A stretch of 9,453 bases of DNA from Actinomycetota bacterium (GTDB lineage Bacteria > Actinomycetota > Acidimicrobiia > Acidimicrobiales > Poriferisodalaceae). The translations under genes were made by a program, and so were the position numbers. The number at the start of each line of letters is the position of its first letter. Positions within the stretch are counted from its first letter, which is position 1. Below are positions 6,240-9,453 of the stretch, in pieces. The notes under the pieces are model-generated. The model made no database searches, was not told where the DNA came from, and was given only the letters and a program-made list of their open reading frames with translations. The DNA lies in NCBI GenBank assembly GCA_013151655.1, contig JAADHX010000070.1, positions 1-9,453 on the forward strand, in the 5' to 3' direction.

Positions 6240-6255
6240 GTTACCCATCGGTAAC
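6240..6255. promoter_or_regulatory. Possible operator overlapping the ccr promoter
   Basis: GTTACC-CATC-GGTAAC is a perfect inverted repeat with 6-bp arms and a 4-bp spacer. Its right arm overlaps the TAACCT box of ccr, the right place for a repressor site. The regulator is not identifiable from this window. Confidence 0.4.
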
Positions 6256-6257
6256 CT
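6252..6257 (+). promoter_or_regulatory. Likely -10 box of ccr, placing its start at the mRNA 5' end
   Basis: TAACCT ends 8 nt before ATG 6266 and no Shine-Dalgarno is present, so transcription would start at or within a base or two of the ATG (leaderless). The -35 region is not recognisable. Confidence 0.45.
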
Positions 6258-6265
6258 AGAGCGCC

Positions 6266-7624
6266 ATGGACCAGATCAGAGACGCCATCCTCAATGGCGC
6301 AAGCGGCGACGAGCTCGCGGCCTTGCCGATTCCCGAGTCGTATCGAGCCGCCTATGTGCGTCGAGACGAGACCGCGATGTTCGAGGGCAGAGAATCGTGG
6401 GAGAAAGATCCGCGTGAATCACTTCACGTAGGAGACGTAGCCACTCCAGAGCTCGCACCAGATGAGGTTTACCTGGCGGTGATGGCTAGCTCGATCAACT
6501 TCAACACTGTGTGGTCGTCGATCTTTGAGCCCCTTCCAACGTTCGGGTTCTTGGACCGCCTGGCACGCGAGAGCGAGTGGGCCGCCCGACACCAACGCGA
6601 CGAGCACGTCTTGGGCTCCGATGGATCAGCGGTGGTTCTTAGGGTCGGCTCGGCGGTTCGCAACTGGAAACCTGGCGATCACGTTGTGGTGCATTGCAAC
6701 CACGTCGACGACCAAGATCCTTCCTCACATAACGACTCGATGTTTGGGTCGAACCAACGAATCTGGGGCTTCGAAACGAACTTTGGTGGCCTTGCCGATC
6801 TGTCGGTAGTCAAGGCCAACCAGCTGATGCCAAAACCAACCCATCTCACGTGGGAAGAAGCAGCGGTTAACGCTTTGTGTGCGGCGACTTCTTACCGCAT
6901 GCTGATTGGTCAGAATGCCGCGCGCATGAAACTCGGCGACGTCGTTCTGATTTGGGGTGCCAGCGGAGGCTTGGGCGGATACGCCAGCCAGCTAGTTCTC
7001 CAAGCCGGAGGCATTCCGGTTGGCGTAGTGAGTTCGCCCGAAAAGGGCGAACTGTTGAATCGGCTCGGTGTCGAGCACGTGATCGACCGCAAGGCCGATG
7101 GGTACCAATTCTGGGCCGATGAACACACCCAAGACGAAGGCGAATGGCGCCGGTTTGGCCGCAAGGTCCGCTCACTTGCCGGCGAAGACCCACACATTGT
7201 GTTCGAACATCCCGGTCGGTCGACCATGGGAGCCTCGGTGTTCACGGCTCGCAAGGGCGGAACCATCGTCACCTGCGCGGCCACATCTGGCTACATGATC
7301 GAGTACGACAACCGACATCTCTGGATGAAACTGAAACGAATCGTCTCTAGCCACTTCGCCAACTATCAAGAAGCCTGGGAGATGAACAGGCTCATCGACA
7401 TGGGCAAGATCCAGCCGATTCTGTCTGGCGTATTCGATCTCGAAAGAGTCGGTGATGCTGCCTTACAGGTGCACCACAACCTTCATGAAGGCAAGCTTGG
7501 TGTGTTGTGCCTGGCGCCAGAACGAGGCCTTGGCATTGCCGATCCAGAAAAACGAGAACGCATCGGGCCAGACAAGATCGGGCTGTTCGAAACCCACGCG
7601 TCCGAGATCGCGACCGAGGGCTGA
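6266..7624 (+). CDS. ccr: Crotonyl-CoA carboxylase/reductase
   Basis: This 452-residue enzyme of the zinc-independent medium-chain dehydrogenase family reduces crotonyl-CoA with NADPH while adding CO2, giving ethylmalonyl-CoA, the key step of the ethylmalonyl-CoA pathway. Family stretches are clear: DPRESLHVGDVATPEL (48-63), ASSINFNTVWSSIFEPLPTFGF (74-95), GFETNFGGLADL (168-179), the nucleotide-binding WGASGGLGGYA (230-240), FEHPGRSTMGASVF (313-326), and SSHFANYQEA (361-370). The residues described for CO2 binding in the Kitasatospora enzyme (Asn81, Phe170, Glu171, His365, as I recall) match N80, F169, E170 and H363. It should therefore carboxylate and not merely reduce. The start is ATG 6266, 8 nt after TAACCT and without a ribosome binding site, so it is probably leaderless. 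The epimerase gene follows after 4 bp. Confidence 0.97.
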   Translation: MDQIRDAILNGASGDELAALPIPESYRAAYVRRDETAMFEGRESWEKDPRESLHVGDVATPELAPDEVYLAVMASSINFNTVWSSIFEPLPTFGFLDRLARESEWAARHQRDEHVLGSDGSAVVLRVGSAVRNWKPGDHVVVHCNHVDDQDPSSHNDSMFGSNQRIWGFETNFGGLADLSVVKANQLMPKPTHLTWEEAAVNALCAATSYRMLIGQNAARMKLGDVVLIWGASGGLGGYASQLVLQAGGIPVGVVSSPEKGELLNRLGVEHVIDRKADGYQFWADEHTQDEGEWRRFGRKVRSLAGEDPHIVFEHPGRSTMGASVFTARKGGTIVTCAATSGYMIEYDNRHLWMKLKRIVSSHFANYQEAWEMNRLIDMGKIQPILSGVFDLERVGDAALQVHHNLHEGKLGVLCLAPERGLGIADPEKRERIGPDKIGLFETHASEIATEG

Positions 7625-7628
7625 CGAA

Positions 7629-8030
7629 GTGTTGCTGACCGAAATTGATCACATTGCCATCGCCGTAAGGGACCTAGAGGCGGCCATCGCGTACTACGAG
7701 GAGGCTTTCGGCGCCGAGGTGCATCATCGTGAGATTGTCGAGTCCGACGGCGTTGAGGAAGCTCTAGTGAAAGTAGCCGACAGCTACATCCAGCTCACCG
7801 CCGCGACTCGTCCCGATTCGCCAATCGCGAAATCGATCGAGAAGCGGGGCGAGGGCCTGCACCACGTTGGTTACCGAGTCGACAACTGCGCCGAGGCGTT
7901 GGCGGCCATGGTTGCCGCGGGTGCGACTCCGATTGACAAAGAACCCCGACCTGGTTCTCGCGGAACAACCGTGGCGTTCATTCACCCGAAAGGGTCATTC
8001 GGAACTCTCATCGAGCTGGTTCAGGAGTAA
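7629..8030 (+). CDS. mce: Methylmalonyl/ethylmalonyl-CoA epimerase
   Basis: This 133-residue enzyme of the vicinal oxygen chelate family interconverts the (2R) and (2S) forms of methylmalonyl-CoA and, in many organisms, ethylmalonyl-CoA. Two beta-alpha-beta-beta-beta modules are visible, starting at EIDHIAIAVRDLEAAIAYY and GEGLHHVGYRVDN. The four metal ligands are in place: H8, Q55 (in YIQLTAA), H79 (in LHHVGY) and E129 (in TLIELVQ). The length is normal. GTG 7629 is chosen because GAGGG at 7616-7620 is 8 nt upstream and the gene then starts 4 bp after the ccr stop; in-frame upstream codons belong to a shadow frame within ccr. Being coupled to ccr suggests it epimerises the Ccr product so that ethylmalonyl-CoA mutase can use it. 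It is convergent with the FHA regulator, with only 5 bp between the stops. Confidence 0.95.
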   Translation: MLLTEIDHIAIAVRDLEAAIAYYEEAFGAEVHHREIVESDGVEEALVKVADSYIQLTAATRPDSPIAKSIEKRGEGLHHVGYRVDNCAEALAAMVAAGATPIDKEPRPGSRGTTVAFIHPKGSFGTLIELVQE

Positions 8031-8035
8031 CTCGG

Positions 8036-8674
8036 CTAGTTCCTGGGCGGCACGATTCGGAGGCCGACGCCCCGCCGATGTTCGAGGTAGTCCCCGTGCA
8101 GTTGGAAGGGGCGTATACGCATTCGAATCCGCTTGACCAACGCATCGACGGCTTCGGCGCTAACGCCCTCAGCGGCGACATCGGCCCAAACCTGGTCGAC
8201 CACATCGTTGCGAGATACAAAGTCGCCTTCGGTTGTCATCAGAAGTTTGAGTAACGACAACTGCCGAGGCGACAGCGGCGGATCGAGCTGCTGGGCATCG
8301 ACCCACACGGCGTCGCTGGTTGGGTCGATCCAAACACCAGCCAGGCGCCCGATGGCGGGCGCCAAGGGAGTGGCCTGCGGGTCACAAAACTGCAACGCCA
8401 CCGACCCCGCTACGACCAAGTCGTCTCCGTCACGAATAGGTTCTGGCTCGAGACCCAGCGGGCGTCCGTTCAGGTGAGTGCCGTTGGTGCTGGCGAGATC
8501 GCGAACCGTGAACCCGTGCGGGGTCGCGTCGAACTCAAGGTGTCGTCGCGAGACTGCCGCAGCGTCGAGACCGATGGTCGAGGTCGACGTCCGACCGAGA
8601 ACCAGTGGCAGGTTTCGCAGTTCGAAGCGGCGCCCGCTGCTGCCGGTGTTGCGTAGTGAAGGCCCGTCGGTCAT
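8036..8674 (-). CDS. FHA domain - winged-helix transcriptional regulator
   Basis: This predicted cytosolic 212-residue regulator has two domains. The N-terminal FHA domain (about 15-97) has the full phosphothreonine-reading set: LGR (26-28), S42 with RRH (43-45), STNGT (62-66) and N69-G70. The C-terminal domain (about 120-210) is an OmpR/PhoB-type winged helix. LSPRQLSLLKLL (134-145) opens the helical part, VSRNDVVDQVW follows, SAEAVDALVKRIRMRIRP (172-189) is the likely recognition helix, and HRRGVGLRIVPP is the wing. There is no receiver domain and no bacterial transcriptional activation (BTAD) domain. I prefer ATG 8674 because it overlaps the stop of the upstream kinase gene (ATGA); GTG 8683 is an alternative. 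The pairing with a Ser/Thr kinase suggests that binding to a phosphothreonine on the kinase or another protein controls DNA binding. Targets are unknown. No terminator separates it from convergent mce. Confidence 0.9.
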   Translation of the reverse strand: MTDGPSLRNTGSSGRRFELRNLPLVLGRTSTSTIGLDAAAVSRRHLEFDATPHGFTVRDLASTNGTHLNGRPLGLEPEPIRDGDDLVVAGSVALQFCDPQATPLAPAIGRLAGVWIDPTSDAVWVDAQQLDPPLSPRQLSLLKLLMTTEGDFVSRNDVVDQVWADVAAEGVSAEAVDALVKRIRMRIRPFQLHGDYLEHRRGVGLRIVPPRN

Positions 8675-9453
8675 GGGGTGCACGCTCGGTCGGCGAACAG
8701 TAGGTCATCGATAGTGGCAGATCCGCCAGCCTCGGTTCGTAGATGAGGAACCGCGAAAATGGCACGGACCGGAGCAATAGCAGTGATTCCGAATCGACCG
8801 CGATCGCCAGGGGCGAGACTCAGACTCGCATCGCTGGCGGCGTCGCCGAGAGGATCAAAAGCACCATCGAGAAACGTAATGGTGAGGTTGGAATCAACGG
8901 CGTCTTCGGCCACGTCGACCCAAGCCGAGAACTGATACGGGGCCCCGGATGTCACTGGGAGAGCCTCACCGTAGCGACCATGGGTAACCCCCGAAAGTTG
9001 GAGGCCGTTGGTACCACCGAAACCGACGTCTGACAGGACGGTTCCGGTATCGGCGGGCTCGGCGAAGTAGTTGTCGAGTTGACCACCGGCATCGAAAGTT
9101 GGAATGGCGACGAGGTTGCATGACGATTCCACCAACGGATCGGTTCCCGACGATGGCTGGCGCAACAACAGCGCCAACCCAACTAACAGAACAACCACGA
9201 ATGCCAAGGCTGCGCCTGCAAGTACATAACGGTTGGGCGCCGCGCTCGAATCGGCCCGCCCCGACAGGCCGAGGCCGGCCCCAAGGCTTGGATCGAGCCC
9301 AGAGCTGGTCGGCTTCTTCATGGCCGCTATGAACGCGGCCGAGGTTCCGAAGCGGTCTTCGGGAGGTTTACTCAAAGCCCGATTGAGCGCCGCTTCAACG
9401 GAACCGACCAATGCAGGTACACGCTCAGACGCCGGTATCACTGTAGCGTTCAG
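8671..9453 (-). CDS. Membrane Ser/Thr protein kinase, C-terminal part (cut by window edge)
   Basis: Only the 3' end (260 codons) of this gene is inside the window. The first visible residues (ALVGSVEAALNRALSKPPEDRFGTSAAFIAAM) match the last helices of Hanks-type kinase domains, where L-x-K-x-P-E-D-R-F is characteristic. About 30 flexible residues lead to one membrane segment (YVLAGAALAFVVVLLVGLALLL). An outside domain of about 160 residues follows. It is mostly beta, with GGTNGLQLSGV, GAPYQFSAWVDV and SNLTITFLDG, and resembles a carbohydrate-binding jelly roll of the CBM4/9 or galactose-binding type. One Cys near its start (SSCNLV) and one three residues from the protein's end (RACTP) could form a disulfide joining the ends of the fold. 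The stop TGA (8673-8671) overlaps the start of the FHA regulator. The kinase core, ATP site and activation loop lie off the window, so activity cannot be judged. Confidence 0.8.
   Translation of the reverse strand: MNATVIPASERVPALVGSVEAALNRALSKPPEDRFGTSAAFIAAMKKPTSSGLDPSLGAGLGLSGRADSSAAPNRYVLAGAALAFVVVLLVGLALLLRQPSSGTDPLVESSCNLVAIPTFDAGGQLDNYFAEPADTGTVLSDVGFGGTNGLQLSGVTHGRYGEALPVTSGAPYQFSAWVDVAEDAVDSNLTITFLDGAFDPLGDAASDASLSLAPGDRGRFGITAIAPVRAIFAVPHLRTEAGGSATIDDLLFADRACTP

Noticed and set aside
5598..6248. 216-codon minus frame overlapping the thiolase start
   Set aside because: It is an alternate frame of the thiolase gene with an Arg/Ser-rich translation; the thiolase frame has all catalytic motifs.
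7452..7628. Upstream extension of the epimerase frame within ccr
   Set aside because: It overlaps the strongly supported end of ccr, whereas GTG 7629 has a ribosome binding site and gives a full-length epimerase.

Overview
The window looks like chromosomal DNA of a moderately GC-rich actinobacterium. The class Acidimicrobiia is my best guess, but it is an inference from gene content, gene order and codon style, not a measurement. Supporting signs are the dnaX-ybaB-recR order, a long-form serine hydroxymethyltransferase, a crotonyl-CoA carboxylase/reductase, and a Ser/Thr kinase next to an FHA regulator. Several starts have no Shine-Dalgarno but carry a TANNNT box just upstream, as in leaderless actinobacterial genes. 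No mobile element, CRISPR array, tRNA or rRNA was seen.

Positions 1-1957 (+) are a DNA replication/repair operon: the 3' part of dnaX, the nucleoid-associated protein gene ybaB/ebfC, and recR. The dnaX reading frame changes by +1 inside its Ala/Ser/Pro linker near position 410, so domain III and the C-terminal region lie in different frames. The operon ends at a 23-bp-armed palindromic terminator (1974-2021), shared with a convergent small lipoprotein gene (2070-2507, -).

A 118-bp divergent region separates the lipoprotein gene from glyA (2626-4098, +), which ends at a hairpin. About 340 bp without a convincing gene follow. Next is a 152-residue protein (4488-4946, +) that resembles the C-terminal domain of RadC with most of its metal ligands lost. 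It overlaps the convergent thiolase gene by 4 bp at the stop codons.

Positions 4943-8030 are an acyl-CoA module: an acetyl-CoA acetyltransferase (-), divergent from crotonyl-CoA carboxylase/reductase (ccr, +) and a methylmalonyl/ethylmalonyl-CoA epimerase (mce, +). Together they supply the entry, carboxylation and epimerisation steps of the ethylmalonyl-CoA pathway. The remaining steps are not in the window. The 135-bp region between thiolase and ccr contains two inverted repeats; one overlaps the likely -10 box of ccr.

Positions 8036-9453 (-) hold a signalling pair read in the order kinase then regulator, joined by an ATGA overlap. The first is the C-terminal part of a membrane Ser/Thr kinase with an outside domain that looks like a jelly roll. 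The second is a protein with an N-terminal FHA domain and a C-terminal OmpR-type winged helix. This pair is the most system-like item in the window: it suggests a kinase that signals directly to a phosphothreonine-reading transcription factor, reminiscent of PknH-EmbR but with the domain order reversed.
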